From the NCBI RefSeq assembly GCF_000196235.1, contig NC_008541.1, positions 1,612,001 through 1,676,000 on the forward strand: a DNA stretch of 64,000 nt. The letters are read 5' to 3'. How positions within the stretch are numbered: the first letter of the stretch is position 1; each line of letters starts with the position of its first letter. This DNA comes from Arthrobacter sp. FB24. Its GTDB lineage: Bacteria; Actinomycetota; Actinomycetes; Actinomycetales; Micrococcaceae. Made by a program: the position numbers and the translations under genes. Shown here piece by piece: positions 46,676 to 60,952 of this stretch. The notes below the pieces were generated by a model. The model did no database searches. It was not told the DNA's origin and saw only the letters and a program-made list of their open reading frames with translations.

Positions 46676-47764
46676 CTAGAAGCGGCGGGTAACAGTGGCC
46701 ATGGGGCATTCGAAGTGGCGCCCGGCGGAGAGGCCCACGTCGTTGAGGTAACGCACGATGATTCCGTAGGACTGCAGCAGCGTGGTCTCTGTGTAGGGGA
46801 CCTGGTGCTTGGCGCAGAACTCCCGGACGATGACTGCGGCCTTATCCAGCTGCGGGCGGGCCATGTCCGGGAAGAGGTGGTGTTCGGCCTGACGGTTCAG
46901 GCCGCCCATCAGGATGTCCATGAAGCGGCCGCCTGAGATGTTCCTGGACGTCAGGACCTGGCGGCTGAAGAAGTCCACGCGGCTGTCCGCCGGCAGGACC
47001 GGCATGCCCTTGTGGTTCGGGGCGAAGGAAGCGCCCATGTAGAAACCGAAGACAGCGAGCTGGACGCCGATGAACGCCAGCGCCATGCCCCACGGCAGGA
47101 ACGTGAAGGTAAGGACCGGCAGCAGGCTCAGGCGGGCCAGCAGGATCGGGAGTTCAACCCAGCGGTGCGTGACCTTTGCGCGGCGGAAGACGAACTTGAC
47201 CGAATCGATCTGCAGGCCGAGGCCCACCAGGAACAGCAGCGGGAAGAAGAACCAGCCCTGCTTCTTGGTAAGGAATGCGAACCGTCCCTGGCGGTCTGCA
47301 ACCGCTTCGGTGTGGAAGGCAATGGGCCCGGGCGCGATGTCGGGATCCTTGGAAATGACGTTCGGGTGGTTGTGGTGGGCGCCGTGCTTCTGCTCCCACC
47401 AGGAGTAGCTCATGCCGGCGACGGACGTGGCCAGCAGCCTGGCCGCCCAGTCGTTTGCACGGCGGGAGGCGAAGATCTGGCGGTGCCCGGCCTCGTGGGC
47501 CAGGAAGCTCAGCTGGGTGCAGAGGATGCCAATGGCGGCGGCGATGAGGAGCTGGAACCAGCTGTCACCGATGAGCGCGAAGCCGAACCAGGCTGCTGTC
47601 ATCAGGAGCACCAGGACGGAGAAGACCGTGATGTAGAAGCCGACGCGCCGTTCGAGCAGCCCTGCGGCCTTGACGGTTTTGAGGAGTTCGGAGTAGCTCA
47701 GGACAACCTGGTTGGGCTGCCGGACACGCGATTGCGGGCGCTCCGAAGTGGTGGTGGGGGTCAT
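46676..47764 (-). CDS. Membrane fatty-acid (acyl-CoA) desaturase
   Basis: 362 residues. Diiron histidine boxes HEAGH, HGAHHNHP and QAEHHLFP are all present, the last with the Q-x-E-HH form of front-end/DesA3-like desaturases. Hydrophobic helix pairs lie before box 1 and between boxes 2 and 3. It introduces a double bond in membrane fatty acids. Branched-chain saturated lipids dominate Arthrobacter, so cold or stress use is possible. No signal for regulation is visible beyond its own unit. Confidence 0.92.
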   Translation of the reverse strand: MTPTTTSERPQSRVRQPNQVVLSYSELLKTVKAAGLLERRVGFYITVFSVLVLLMTAAWFGFALIGDSWFQLLIAAAIGILCTQLSFLAHEAGHRQIFASRRANDWAARLLATSVAGMSYSWWEQKHGAHHNHPNVISKDPDIAPGPIAFHTEAVADRQGRFAFLTKKQGWFFFPLLFLVGLGLQIDSVKFVFRRAKVTHRWVELPILLARLSLLPVLTFTFLPWGMALAFIGVQLAVFGFYMGASFAPNHKGMPVLPADSRVDFFSRQVLTSRNISGGRFMDILMGGLNRQAEHHLFPDMARPQLDKAAVIVREFCAKHQVPYTETTLLQSYGIIVRYLNDVGLSAGRHFECPMATVTRRF

Positions 47765-47881
47765 GGACTCGGGGCCTCGTAACTGTTACGGGCAACGCTG
47801 CAGCCGACATTCGGACCGCACGGTCAGGATCACCCTTCTTCAAGCATACGCTGGCTGGCCTAACAAGGGCAGGTATGAGCG

Positions 47882-47909
47882 TATGCATAAATATCGGGTT
47901 CTATGCATA
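47882..47909 (+). promoter_or_regulatory. Putative ARG-box pair upstream of argC
   Basis: Two identical palindromes TATGCATA at 47882-47889 and 47902-47909, 20 bp apart. The left one with its flank fits a degraded ARG box (TNTGAATWWWWATTCANW). ArgR (encoded at 53372) is the likely ligand. The second copy sits at the -35 position of argC. Confidence 0.55.
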
Positions 47910-47910
47910 G

Positions 47911-50126
<2,216 letters not shown>

Positions 50127-50158
50127 GTGGCAGACCCACCTTCCGGGGAGACAGCACC

Positions 50159-51091
50159 ATGAACACCCAGACACGCGAGACCACCTCCATGAGTGATGCC
50201 CAGGACAAGGCAGGCACCCTGATTGAAGCCCTGCCGTGGATCCAGCGCTTCGCGGGCACCACCATGGTGATCAAGTACGGCGGCAACGCCATGGTCAACG
50301 ATGAACTCCGCCGGGCGTTTGCCGAGGACGTCGTCTTCCTGCACCACGTAGGCATCCACCCGGTGGTGGTGCACGGCGGAGGTCCGCAGATCAACGCCAT
50401 GCTCAGCCGCCTCGGCATCGAGTCCGAGTTCAAGGGCGGGCTGCGCGTCACCACCCCCGAGGCTATGGACGTGGTCCGCATGGTGCTGACCGGCCAGGTG
50501 GGCCGCGAACTTGTGGGCCTGATCAACTCCCACGGCCCGTACGCCGTCGGCATGTCCGGAGAAGACGGCGGGCTGCTGCGTGCCGTCCGGACCGGCACCG
50601 TCGTGGACGGCGAGGAAGTGGACCTGGGCCTTGTCGGGGAAGTCGTGGGCGTCAACCCCGAGGGCATCGTGGATATCCTCGCGGCCGGCAGGATCCCGGT
50701 GATTTCCACTGTTGCCCCGGAAATAGCTGACGACGGATCCACCACCGGGCAGGTGCTCAACGTCAACGCCGACACCGCGGCCGCCGCCGTCGCGTCGGCG
50801 CTGGGGGCCTCCAAGCTGGTCATCCTGACCGACGTCGAGGGCCTCTACGCGAACTGGCCGGACAAGTCGTCGCTGATTTCATCCCTCACGGCCTCAGAGC
50901 TGCGGGAGATGCTGCCGAGGCTTGAATCGGGCATGATCCCCAAAATGGCCGCCTGCCTGCAGGCGGTTGACGACGGAGTGGAGCGCGCACACATTGTGGA
51001 CGGCCGCCTGCCGCACTCCATGCTGCTGGAAACATTCACCACCGCCGGAATCGGCACGCAGGTGGTCCCGGACGAGGAAACGAACGCATGA
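50159..51091 (+). CDS. argB: Acetylglutamate kinase
   Basis: Amino-acid kinase family; phosphorylates N-acetylglutamate and is the usual arginine-feedback target. VIKYGGNAM and [13 protein letters not shown] bind ATP and substrate. 310 residues from ATG 50159 with GGGGAG upstream; ATG 50189 would give 300. The final ATGA overlaps argD. Confidence 0.96.
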   Translation: MNTQTRETTSMSDAQDKAGTLIEALPWIQRFAGTTMVIKYGGNAMVNDELRRAFAEDVVFLHHVGIHPVVVHGGGPQINAMLSRLGIESEFKGGLRVTTPEAMDVVRMVLTGQVGRELVGLINSHGPYAVGMSGEDGGLLRAVRTGTVVDGEEVDLGLVGEVVGVNPEGIVDILAAGRIPVISTVAPEIADDGSTTGQVLNVNADTAAAAVASALGASKLVILTDVEGLYANWPDKSSLISSLTASELREMLPRLESGMIPKMAACLQAVDDGVERAHIVDGRLPHSMLLETFTTAGIGTQVVPDEETNA

Positions 51092-52368
51092 GCCAGATAG
51101 AAAAGTCCCCGGTGGTTGAGCTGGTCGAAACCAAAGGCCATACGACCGGAGCCGAGTGGCTGGCCCGCTATTCCTCGTCCCTCATGGGTGTGTTCGGGAC
51201 GCCGCAGCGGGTCCTCGTCCGCGGAGCGGGCTGCCTGGTCTGGGACGCCGACGGCAAGGAGTACCTCGACCTGCTCGGCGGCATAGCCGTGAATGCCATG
51301 GGCCACGCCCACCCGTTCGTGACGTCGGTGATCTCCAGCCAGCTCGCCACCCTGGGGCACGTGTCCAACTTCTTCACCAGCCCCACTCAGATTGCGCTGG
51401 CCGAAAAGCTGCTCGAACTGGCCAAGGCGCCGGCGGGTTCCAAAGTATTTTTCGCGAACTCCGGCACCGAGGCCGTGGAGGCCGCCTTCAAGCTGGCGCG
51501 CCGCAATTCCGGCGCCGAGGTGTCAGCCGGCCCGGGCGGAACCGTCAAACGGCGGACCAAGATCGTCGCGCTCGAGGGGGCGTTCCACGGCCGCACCATG
51601 GGCGCGCTGGCGTTGACCGCCAAGGCCGCCTACCGGGCGCCGTTCGAACCCCTGCCCGGTGGCGTTGTCCACATCCCGTTCGGGGACATCGACGCGTTGA
51701 TCGAGGAAATCGATGAGACCACTGCGGCTGTCTTCCTGGAGCCGATCCAGGGTGAAGCCGGCGTCCGGCCCCTGCCCGCCGGCTACCTGAAGGCTGCCCG
51801 CGAAGCGACCACAAAGGCGGGCGCGCTGCTGATCCTCGATGAGGTCCAGACCGGCATCGGCCGCACCGGCAAATGGCTGGCCAGCGAAGACGCCGGAATC
51901 GTCCCGGATGCAGTGACGCTCGCCAAGGGCCTGGGCGGAGGTTTCCCGATCGGCGCGTTGATCACCTTCGGTCCCGAAACTTCCTCGCTCCTCACCGCAG
52001 GCCAGCACGGCACCACCTTTGGCGGGAACCCGGTGGCCACGGCCGCCGCCCTGGCCACGCTCCACGCGATCGAGAGCCAGCGCGTCCTGGACAACGTCCG
52101 TGCCGTGGGGGAGCACCTCCGATCGAAGCTCGCGGCAGTCGACGGCGTCACGGAAGTCCGCGGCGAAGGCCTTCTGATCGGCTTTGACCTGGACGCGGAC
52201 ATCGCGCCTGCCGTCGTGACCGCAGGGCTGGATGCCGGGTTCATCGTCAACAGCCCGGGTCCGCGCACCATCCGCCTCGCCCCGCCGCTGATCCTGACGG
52301 CCGCACAGGCCGACAGCTTCATCCAGGCACTGCCCACGCTCCTCCAGACCGCAAAGGATGCCCAGTGA
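51088..52368 (+). CDS. argD: Acetylornithine aminotransferase
   Basis: PLP class III transaminase. The Schiff-base lysine is K280 in [31 protein letters not shown] binds PLP. 426 residues, about 25 more than usual at the N-terminus. Both ends overlap neighbours by 4 nt. Confidence 0.96.
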   Translation: MSQIEKSPVVELVETKGHTTGAEWLARYSSSLMGVFGTPQRVLVRGAGCLVWDADGKEYLDLLGGIAVNAMGHAHPFVTSVISSQLATLGHVSNFFTSPTQIALAEKLLELAKAPAGSKVFFANSGTEAVEAAFKLARRNSGAEVSAGPGGTVKRRTKIVALEGAFHGRTMGALALTAKAAYRAPFEPLPGGVVHIPFGDIDALIEEIDETTAAVFLEPIQGEAGVRPLPAGYLKAAREATTKAGALLILDEVQTGIGRTGKWLASEDAGIVPDAVTLAKGLGGGFPIGALITFGPETSSLLTAGQHGTTFGGNPVATAAALATLHAIESQRVLDNVRAVGEHLRSKLAAVDGVTEVRGEGLLIGFDLDADIAPAVVTAGLDAGFIVNSPGPRTIRLAPPLILTAAQADSFIQALPTLLQTAKDAQ

Positions 52369-53372
52369 CCAGCTCCGCAACAACCCGTCACTTCCTCAAG
52401 GACACCGACCTCACCCCGGCAGAACAGGCCGAGGTCCTGGACCTCGCCGTCCGCATGAAAGCCGCGCCTTACAGCATCCAGCCGTTCGCGGCAGAAGGCA
52501 GCGGACGCAAAACGGTCGCGGTCATCTTCGACAAGACGTCCACCCGGACCCGCGTGTCCTTCGCCACCGGCGTGGCTGACATGGGCGGAAACGCCCTCAT
52601 CATCAACCCGGGCGAGGCACAGATCGGCCACAAGGAATCCGTGGAGGACACCGCCAAGGTCCTGGAACGCATGGTCTCCACCATCGTCTGGCGCACCGGC
52701 GCCCATTCGGGTCTGGTGGCCATGGCCGAAAACTCCAAAGTCCCGGTCATCAACGCCCTCTGCGACGACTACCACCCCTGCCAGCTGCTGGCCGACCTGC
52801 TGGCCGTCAAGGAACACAAGGGCGAGCTCAAGGGCCTCACCATGAGCTACCTCGGTGACTCCGCCAACAACATGGCGAACTCCTACCTGCTGGCGGGGGT
52901 GACGGCCGGGATGCACGTGCGCATTGCAGGTCCGGACGGCTACCTGCCGGCCGCGGATATCGTCGCCGCCGCAGAGGAGCGGGCTGCGGAAACGGGCGGC
53001 TCGGTACTGATCACCACGGATGCCGCGGAAGCTCTCAAGGGGGCCGACGTCGTCGCCACGGACACCTGGGTGTCCATGGGACAGGAGACCGAAAAGGAAG
53101 CCCGGCTCCAGCTGTTCCGCAACTATTCCGTTGATGAAGCAGCGATGCAGCTCGCGGCGCCGGACGCCGTCGTGCTTCACTGCCTGCCGGCGTACCGGGG
53201 CTATGAGATCTCCGCAGGAGTCATCGACGGTCCCCAGTCGATCGTCTGGGACGAGGCGGAAAACCGCCTCCACGCCCAGAAGGCGCTGATGGCGTGGCTC
53301 ATGCACCGGTCGGGCCTGGCCTTCGTCGACGGTCTCTCGCCCGTTGAAGGAACCGGGGAGAGCACGTTCTAG
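52365..53372 (+). CDS. argF: Ornithine carbamoyltransferase
   Basis: Makes citrulline. The carbamoyl phosphate motif [12 protein letters not shown] and HCLPAYRG are conserved; HPCQLLADL binds ornithine. 335 residues from GTG 52365. The stop overlaps the argR start by one base (TAGTG). Confidence 0.96.
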   Translation: MTSSATTRHFLKDTDLTPAEQAEVLDLAVRMKAAPYSIQPFAAEGSGRKTVAVIFDKTSTRTRVSFATGVADMGGNALIINPGEAQIGHKESVEDTAKVLERMVSTIVWRTGAHSGLVAMAENSKVPVINALCDDYHPCQLLADLLAVKEHKGELKGLTMSYLGDSANNMANSYLLAGVTAGMHVRIAGPDGYLPAADIVAAAEERAAETGGSVLITTDAAEALKGADVVATDTWVSMGQETEKEARLQLFRNYSVDEAAMQLAAPDAVVLHCLPAYRGYEISAGVIDGPQSIVWDEAENRLHAQKALMAWLMHRSGLAFVDGLSPVEGTGESTF

Positions 53373-53932
53373 TGTCCACCAACCCGTCGGTACCGGGCCC
53401 GAGCCCGGCGACCAAAACCGCCAGGCTGGCGCGGATCACCGCGATCCTGACCGGTGAGTCAGTGCGTTCGCAGGCCGAGCTTGCCGCGCTGCTGGCGGAC
53501 GACGGCGTCCAGGTCACCCAGGCCACGCTGTCCCGCGACCTCGTGGAACTCGGGGCGGTCCGGGTTCGCGGCAAGGACGGCGTGCTCGTGTACGCCGTTC
53601 CGGGGGAGGGCGGTGAACGTGCGGCCAAGGCCGGCGTCACCCAGGAGATCCTGGACGCCCGGCTTGCCCGGCTGTGCGGGGAACTGCTGGTTACCGCCGA
53701 GGCATCGGCGAACATCGTGGTGCTCCGGACCCCTCCGGGGGCGGCGAACTTCCTGGCCCTGGCCATCGACCACTCGGTCATGCCCTCCATCCTGGGGACC
53801 ATCGCCGGGGACGACACCGTGCTGCTGGTCACGCGGGATCCGCAGGGGGGCGGGGAAGTGGCCGCCCGCTTCCTGCAGTTCGCTGAAGAAGCCGGCCATA
53901 AGCTTGAAGACAACCAAGAACCAAACAACTAA
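53372..53932 (+). CDS. argR: Arginine repressor ArgR
   Basis: 186 residues. N-terminal winged helix ([38 protein letters not shown]) and a C-terminal arginine-binding hexamer domain ([11 protein letters not shown]). Binds ARG boxes, probably the pair before argC. Sited inside the operon, so it autoregulates. Confidence 0.95.
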   Translation: MSTNPSVPGPSPATKTARLARITAILTGESVRSQAELAALLADDGVQVTQATLSRDLVELGAVRVRGKDGVLVYAVPGEGGERAAKAGVTQEILDARLARLCGELLVTAEASANIVVLRTPPGAANFLALAIDHSVMPSILGTIAGDDTVLLVTRDPQGGGEVAARFLQFAEEAGHKLEDNQEPNN

Positions 53933-53944
53933 GGAGCATTTGAA

Positions 53945-56595
<2,651 letters not shown>

Positions 56596-56602
56596 CAGCC
56601 GC

Positions 56603-56704
56603 ACGCTCTCTCACTTGTTGCAACTATTTGGCCGACGCTCTCTCACTTTCCTCAAGAAAGTGAGAGAGCGTTGCCGATGGTCCCGCAATAACTGAGAGAG
56701 CGTT
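56603..56704. repeat. Cluster of four 14-bp repeats (two inverted)
   Basis: ACGCTCTCTCACTT lies at 56603-56616 and 56635-56648. Its reverse complement lies at 56658-56671, and a variant ACTGAGAGAGCGTT at 56691-56704. Copies two and three form a perfect 16-bp stem with a 5-nt loop (56635-56671), which can terminate argH. The regular repetition suggests a dispersed intergenic element. Confidence 0.8.
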
Positions 56705-56711
56705 CTGCGTT

Positions 56712-56717
56712 TATGGT
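56712..56717 (+). promoter_or_regulatory. -10 hexamer TATGGT, leaderless PNPOx gene
   Basis: TATGGT ends 6 nt before ATG 56724, close to the repeat cluster. Confidence 0.5.
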
Positions 56718-56723
56718 GGGTGC

Positions 56724-57278
56724 ATGAGCGAATCCTTCCGCCAGTACCTTCGTGCCCTGCCGGACTTCCCCGACGACCTTCCGGATTTTGATCCGGCGGC
56801 GGCGCCGGCTGACCCGGCCCAGCTGTTCCGGCAATGGCTGGAAGAGGCGCTGGCCGCCGGAGAACCCCAGCCGCATGCGTGCAGCCTGGCTACGGTCGGG
56901 GCCGGCGCCCAGCCCTCGTCGCGGATGTTGATCCTTAAGGACATCGACGACGACGGCTGGCACATCGCGACGTCCCGCACCTCACGCAAGGGCAAGGAAC
57001 TCGCGGCGACCCCAAAGGCGGCCCTGAATTTCTACTGGCCGCTGCAGGGCCGGCAGGTTCGCGTGGCAGGCGGCGTCGTGGAGCTGTCCGCAGAGGCCTC
57101 GGCAGCGGACTGGGCCGCCAGGCCGGCGGCGGATGGCAGCGGCAATCCGGACTGGCAGCTCTACGCCGTCCGGCCGCACGAGATCGAGTTCTGGCAGGCC
57201 CGGCACGACCGGCGCCACGTGCGCCATCGCTACGGTGCCGGTACTGACGGTCGCGATTCCGGCAGGGACCTGCGTTAA
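56724..57278 (+). CDS. Pyridoxamine 5'-phosphate oxidase family protein
   Basis: 184 residues with the FMN split-barrel pattern SSRMLILKDIDDDGWHIATSRTSRKGKEL and a C-terminal EIEFWQARHDRRHVRHRY, which resembles PdxH ends (W-x-R-L-x-R-L-x-Y). It is shorter than typical PdxH, so a related FMN/F420 oxidase is possible. Confidence 0.8.
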   Translation: MSESFRQYLRALPDFPDDLPDFDPAAAPADPAQLFRQWLEEALAAGEPQPHACSLATVGAGAQPSSRMLILKDIDDDGWHIATSRTSRKGKELAATPKAALNFYWPLQGRQVRVAGGVVELSAEASAADWAARPAADGSGNPDWQLYAVRPHEIEFWQARHDRRHVRHRYGAGTDGRDSGRDLR

Positions 57279-57296
57279 GGGCGATTAACTGTCCGC

Positions 57297-57302
57297 TACG
57301 AT
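57297..57302 (+). promoter_or_regulatory. -10 hexamer TACGAT, leaderless mycothiol enzyme
   Basis: TACGAT ends 7 nt before ATG 57310 and overlaps the earlier in-frame ATG at 57301, which favours 57310. Confidence 0.5.
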
Positions 57303-57309
57303 GGCGGGT

Positions 57310-58047
57310 ATGACCGCAATCACACCGGACGCGCTGCTCGCCGAACTCCACAAAGCTGCCGACGTCGTTGCCTCCCAGGCCGGCAAACTCACCGAAGAAG
57401 ACGTGACGGCCCCTTCCTTACTGCCGGGCTGGACCCGGGGCCACGTGCTTGCGCACCTGGCCGGCATTTCGAATGCCATGGCCCGGCAACTTGAGTTCGC
57501 CGGCCGCGGTGAGACAGTTGAACTTTATGACGGCGGCTTTGAAGGCCGCACCAAAGCCATCGAAATGTCCGCCGGGCACACCCTGGAGCAACACCGGGCG
57601 GATGTGGATTCTGCGCTGGAGCGCGCCCTTCGGGCCTTCAATTCATTGGATGCCGGCGGCTGGCAGGTGCCGATCTCCTACCGCGGGGGAGTGGTGCTGG
57701 ACGGTGGCATGGCCCTATGGCGGGAGCTCGTGATCCATGCCTCGGACCTGAATACCGGACGTGGCCCGGAATCCTGGAGCCGGCCCTTCTGCGAGCACTT
57801 GTTCGATTTCCTGTCAGCGCGTGTGCCTGACGGGCAGCGGTTCGTTTTGCAGCCACTCGGCCTTCCGCCGGTGACCATCGGCACCGGCAACCGGTCCACC
57901 GTCATTAGCGGAATGCTGACGGACATCGCGGCCTGGCTGGCGGGGCGCGAGCCCTCGCTGGGCAGCCTGCGCGCGTCTGCTGCTGCCGACGATGTGGATC
58001 TTCCGGAACTCCTGCCGTGGCCCGCGGGCGTTCCAGCCAGCAAGTAG
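57310..58047 (+). CDS. Maleylpyruvate isomerase-family mycothiol-dependent enzyme
   Basis: 245 residues from ATG 57310. The DinB-like helical bundle shows LLPGWTRGHVLAHLAG with a metal-binding histidine near residue 47; MALWRELVIHASDLNTG gives a second His. The family uses mycothiol, the actinobacterial thiol, for isomerisation or detoxification. The substrate is unknown. Confidence 0.87.
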   Translation: MTAITPDALLAELHKAADVVASQAGKLTEEDVTAPSLLPGWTRGHVLAHLAGISNAMARQLEFAGRGETVELYDGGFEGRTKAIEMSAGHTLEQHRADVDSALERALRAFNSLDAGGWQVPISYRGGVVLDGGMALWRELVIHASDLNTGRGPESWSRPFCEHLFDFLSARVPDGQRFVLQPLGLPPVTIGTGNRSTVISGMLTDIAAWLAGREPSLGSLRASAAADDVDLPELLPWPAGVPASK

Positions 58048-58061
58048 CGTTGCCGGCTCCG

Positions 58062-58556
58062 TCAGCCTTTCTCGCGTCCCAGCAGGCTTTCCTTGACGGC
58101 GAGCCCCCACCTGAATCCGCCCAGGGTGCCGTCCGTCCGCACCACGCGGTGGCACGGTACGAACAGGGCCGCCGCATTGAGGGCGCAGGCACTCGCCGCG
58201 GCCCGCACGGCCCTCGGGTTCCCGGAGAGCTCCGCGTATTCCGTGTAGGTCACGGGGCGTCCCGGGCTCACCGTCCGGAGGACATCCCAGGCGTGGCTGC
58301 GGAACGGCCCCGATTTCTGCAGGACCCGCACACGCATGGCAGGCTCCGGGTCGCCGGCATAGAAGGCAACCACGGCGTCCGAGATATCGCCAAGATCCAG
58401 GGCCGGGACTAATTCATCCGGCAGCAGTTCGGGATGGATCTGCCCGGTCAGCTCCGCAGCCTCCGCGGTCCAGCCAGACGCCAGGACGGCGCCGTCGCGG
58501 GCAATGATGGTGAACGGACCGTCCGGGGTGGACATGGTCAGCAATTGGGCTTTCAT
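58062..58556 (-). CDS. ogt: Methylated-DNA-protein-cysteine methyltransferase
   Basis: 164 residues. The suicidal acceptor cysteine is in FVPCHRVVRTDG, and RAVRAAASACALN forms the DNA-binding helix. Repairs O6-methylguanine. Downstream of the Ada-AlkA gene on the same strand with a 45-bp gap of repeats, so co-expressed. Confidence 0.93.
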   Translation of the reverse strand: MKAQLLTMSTPDGPFTIIARDGAVLASGWTAEAAELTGQIHPELLPDELVPALDLGDISDAVVAFYAGDPEPAMRVRVLQKSGPFRSHAWDVLRTVSPGRPVTYTEYAELSGNPRAVRAAASACALNAAALFVPCHRVVRTDGTLGGFRWGLAVKESLLGREKG

Positions 58557-58563
58557 TTCTTCG

Positions 58564-58605
58564 CTTTCTTGGGTTAAATCTCCGGGATTAACTCTTCAGG
58601 GTTAA
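58564..58605 (-). repeat. Three 14-bp tandem repeats between ada-alkA and ogt
   Basis: On the minus strand the units TTAACCCTGAAGAG, TTAATCCCGGAGAT and TTAACCCAAGAAAG lie in tandem. Each carries a TAA-like stop and a purine-rich, ribosome-site-like end; the first contains the upstream gene's stop. Confidence 0.6.
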
Positions 58606-60116
58606 CTCATCGAGGCGGCAGACTCGGCCTGCCGCCTCGGCCTGGCTTGAGGGCGCATGGCGGCAGCACGCCAGAGGTGCATAGTGGCGTAGGAACGCCA
58701 GGGGCTCACGTCCGTGAAGTCCGCGGGCTGCACGCCGGGCGGCCGTTCACCCGCCTGCGGGCCGGTGTCGAGGGCGAGGATGCCGTTGCGCACGGCGGCG
58801 TCATTGGCCAGGAACACATCCGGTGCACCGATCACGCGCATGGCAACGTACCCCACCGTCCAGGGTCCCACCCCGGGCAGCGGCAGGAGCTTGGACTGCA
58901 GGCCCGCCAGGTCGTCTCCGTAACCGAAGTCGAGGTTTCCGGCGGCCATGGCGCCGGCAGCGGCCCTTACCGAGTCGATCCGCCGCTGCGGACCGCGCAG
59001 CAGGCCGAATCCCGGGTCGGCGATCTGGGCCGCAGTGGGGAAGAGACGGTGCAGGCCGTCCGCCGGCACCAGGCTCTCGCTTCCGCAGGCGGAGAGCTGG
59101 GTGAGGGCGGTCCGGGCGGCCGCGACCGTGATCTGCTGGCCGATCATCGCCCTGATCAGCAACTCCTGCGGATCCACGGCCCCGGGCATCCGCATGCCCG
59201 GAAAGGCTTTGACCGCCGGTGCCAGCCGCGGATCGGCTTCCAGCGCGTTGTCGATGGCCACGGGGTCTGCGTCGAGGTCCAGGAGCCGCCGGACACGGCT
59301 CAGCAGCGACGGCAGGTCCCGTAGGTCCACGGCCCCGATGGTGAGAACCAGCGGCCGCCCCGGGGCGTCGGCGTCGTACTCAACGCTGAAGCGGGCATCA
59401 GCGTGCGGCAGCCGCAAGGTCCGCGCGTAGGAGGTGCCGGTGCCGGTCTCGATCCCGGGAATGGAGCGCACGGCGAGGAATTGGAAGATGCCCGGATCGA
59501 ACGGTTCACGGTAGGGCAGGTTCAGCGTCAGAGCCGTCGTTGCAGTAGGCGTCCGGTGGTGGCGCGCGGTGCCCCGGAGGGCCGTCGGCGTCAGGTCGAA
59601 GACCTCGCCGATTGTCTCGTTGAACTGGCGGACGCTGCTGAATCCGGCCGCGAACGCCACGTCGGCGAGCTTCATCTGCGTGGACACCAGCAGCGTCCGG
59701 GCCGTCTGGGCCCTGCCTGCCCGTGCCAGCGACAGCGGACCGGCGCCGAGTTCGTGGGTGAGGATCCGGTTGAGCTGCCGCGAAGAGTAGCCGAGCCGCG
59801 ACGCGAGCCCTTCTACGCCGTCGCGGTTGATGACGCCGTCGTTGATGAGCCGCATGGCCCGCCCCGCGATGTCTGAGCGGATGTTCCACGCCGGCGTTCC
59901 GGGCACGGCTTCGGGAAGGCAGCGCTTGCAGGCCCGGTACCCCGCGTCGTGGGCCGCAGCGGAGGTTTCGTAGAACGTGACGTTCTCCGCCTTGGGGGTC
60001 CGGGCCGGGCACGAGGGTCGGCAATAGATGCCTGTGGTCCGGACGGCTGTGTAGAACTGCCCGTCGAAACGGGGGTCGCGGGCATCGATTGCCCGGTACC
60101 GCTGCCAGAAGTCCAT
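58602..60116 (-). CDS. Ada-AlkA fusion: methylphosphotriester sensor with 3-methyladenine glycosylase
   Basis: 504 residues. The N-terminal Ada domain has the zinc cysteines C32, C36, C63 and C66 (GIYCRPSC, ACKRCLP); the first is the methyl acceptor. An AraC-type helix-turn-helix follows (VEGLASRLGYSSRQLNRIL and LADVAFAAGFSSVRQFNETI). The AlkA N-domain and HhH-GPD domain end the protein (LPGVGPWTVGYVAMRVIGAPDVFLANDAAV, catalytic Asp near the end). Methylation of the sensor would turn it into an activator of its own operon. Confidence 0.93.
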   Translation of the reverse strand: MDFWQRYRAIDARDPRFDGQFYTAVRTTGIYCRPSCPARTPKAENVTFYETSAAAHDAGYRACKRCLPEAVPGTPAWNIRSDIAGRAMRLINDGVINRDGVEGLASRLGYSSRQLNRILTHELGAGPLSLARAGRAQTARTLLVSTQMKLADVAFAAGFSSVRQFNETIGEVFDLTPTALRGTARHHRTPTATTALTLNLPYREPFDPGIFQFLAVRSIPGIETGTGTSYARTLRLPHADARFSVEYDADAPGRPLVLTIGAVDLRDLPSLLSRVRRLLDLDADPVAIDNALEADPRLAPAVKAFPGMRMPGAVDPQELLIRAMIGQQITVAAARTALTQLSACGSESLVPADGLHRLFPTAAQIADPGFGLLRGPQRRIDSVRAAAGAMAAGNLDFGYGDDLAGLQSKLLPLPGVGPWTVGYVAMRVIGAPDVFLANDAAVRNGILALDTGPQAGERPPGVQPADFTDVSPWRSYATMHLWRAAAMRPQARPRRQAESAASMS

Positions 60117-60195
60117 GGCTCCATCCTGTCAGCTCGGGGAACCGGGTGCTAGCGGAAATCGGACACGGCCGTGGGGCGGTAAGGCCGCTCTTTGT

Positions 60196-60201
60196 TAAAG
60201 T
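60196..60201 (+). promoter_or_regulatory. -10 hexamer TAAAGT, leaderless mpg
   Basis: TAAAGT ends 6 nt before ATG 60208, divergent from the Ada-AlkA gene. Confidence 0.5.
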
Positions 60202-60207
60202 CGATGC

Positions 60208-60861
60208 ATGAGCAGCAGTCCGCCGCGACCTGGCCACGAACATGCCGTGCGGGAGTTACTTTCCGGGGACGCCCGGCTCGTGGCGCCCCTGGTCCTTGGC
60301 GCCGTACTCACCCATGACAGTCCCGAGGGGGCGGTTTCCGTACGGATCACCGAGGTGGAGGCCTATCTTGGCCCGCACGACTCCCCGCACCCGGACCCCG
60401 GTTCCCACACCTTTCGCGGACAGACCGGCCGCAACAAGCCCATGTTCGGGCCCGCCGGGCACCTGTACGTCTACTTCACCTATGGCATGCATTATTGCGC
60501 CAACATCGTGTGCGGACCTCCCGGAACGGCGTCGGCCCTGCTGCTGCGGGGCGGGGAAATCGTGGCCGGCGAAGACGTGGCACGTACCCGGCGCCCGACG
60601 TCGAAATCCTCCAAAGACCTGGCCAGCGGACCCGCCAGGCTGGCCACTGCACTGGGACTGACGACGGCGGACAGCGGGCGGGACGCGCTCGGTGAACCGT
60701 TCAGGCTGGAGTTGCCCGTGGCGCGGGCACGCGACATCAGCACCGGGCCGCGGGTGGGGGTTTCGGGCGCCGGCGGTAGCCACGCCTATCCGTGGCGGTA
60801 CTGGCTGACCGGCGATCCCACGGTCTCCCGCTACAAGGCCGCGAAGGCCCGTCCGGCTTAG
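60208..60861 (+). CDS. DNA-3-methyladenine glycosylase, AAG/MPG family
   Basis: 217 residues. Family motifs: EVEAYLGPHDSPHPDPGSHTFRGQTGRNKPMFGPAGHLYVYFTYGMHYCANIV; the glutamate in ITEVEAY is catalytic. Excises alkylated purines, complementing AlkA and Ogt next door. Confidence 0.94.
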   Translation: MSSSPPRPGHEHAVRELLSGDARLVAPLVLGAVLTHDSPEGAVSVRITEVEAYLGPHDSPHPDPGSHTFRGQTGRNKPMFGPAGHLYVYFTYGMHYCANIVCGPPGTASALLLRGGEIVAGEDVARTRRPTSKSSKDLASGPARLATALGLTTADSGRDALGEPFRLELPVARARDISTGPRVGVSGAGGSHAYPWRYWLTGDPTVSRYKAAKARPA

Positions 60862-60940
60862 GCGCCGCCGCTGCGGCCCAGGCGTGGCCGCTCGGGCCAG
60901 GCTTCGGCGCCAGGATCGTGAAGAATGGCCGCCACCGGCA

Positions 60941-60946
60941 TAGGGT
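60941..60946 (+). promoter_or_regulatory. -10 hexamer TAGGGT, leaderless apt
   Basis: TAGGGT ends 6 nt before GTG 60953. Confidence 0.5.
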
Positions 60947-60952
60947 GGATGC

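Noticed and set aside
56603..56704. CRISPR array
   Set aside because: The repeats are 14 bp, of mixed orientation and unevenly spaced, and no cas genes are present.
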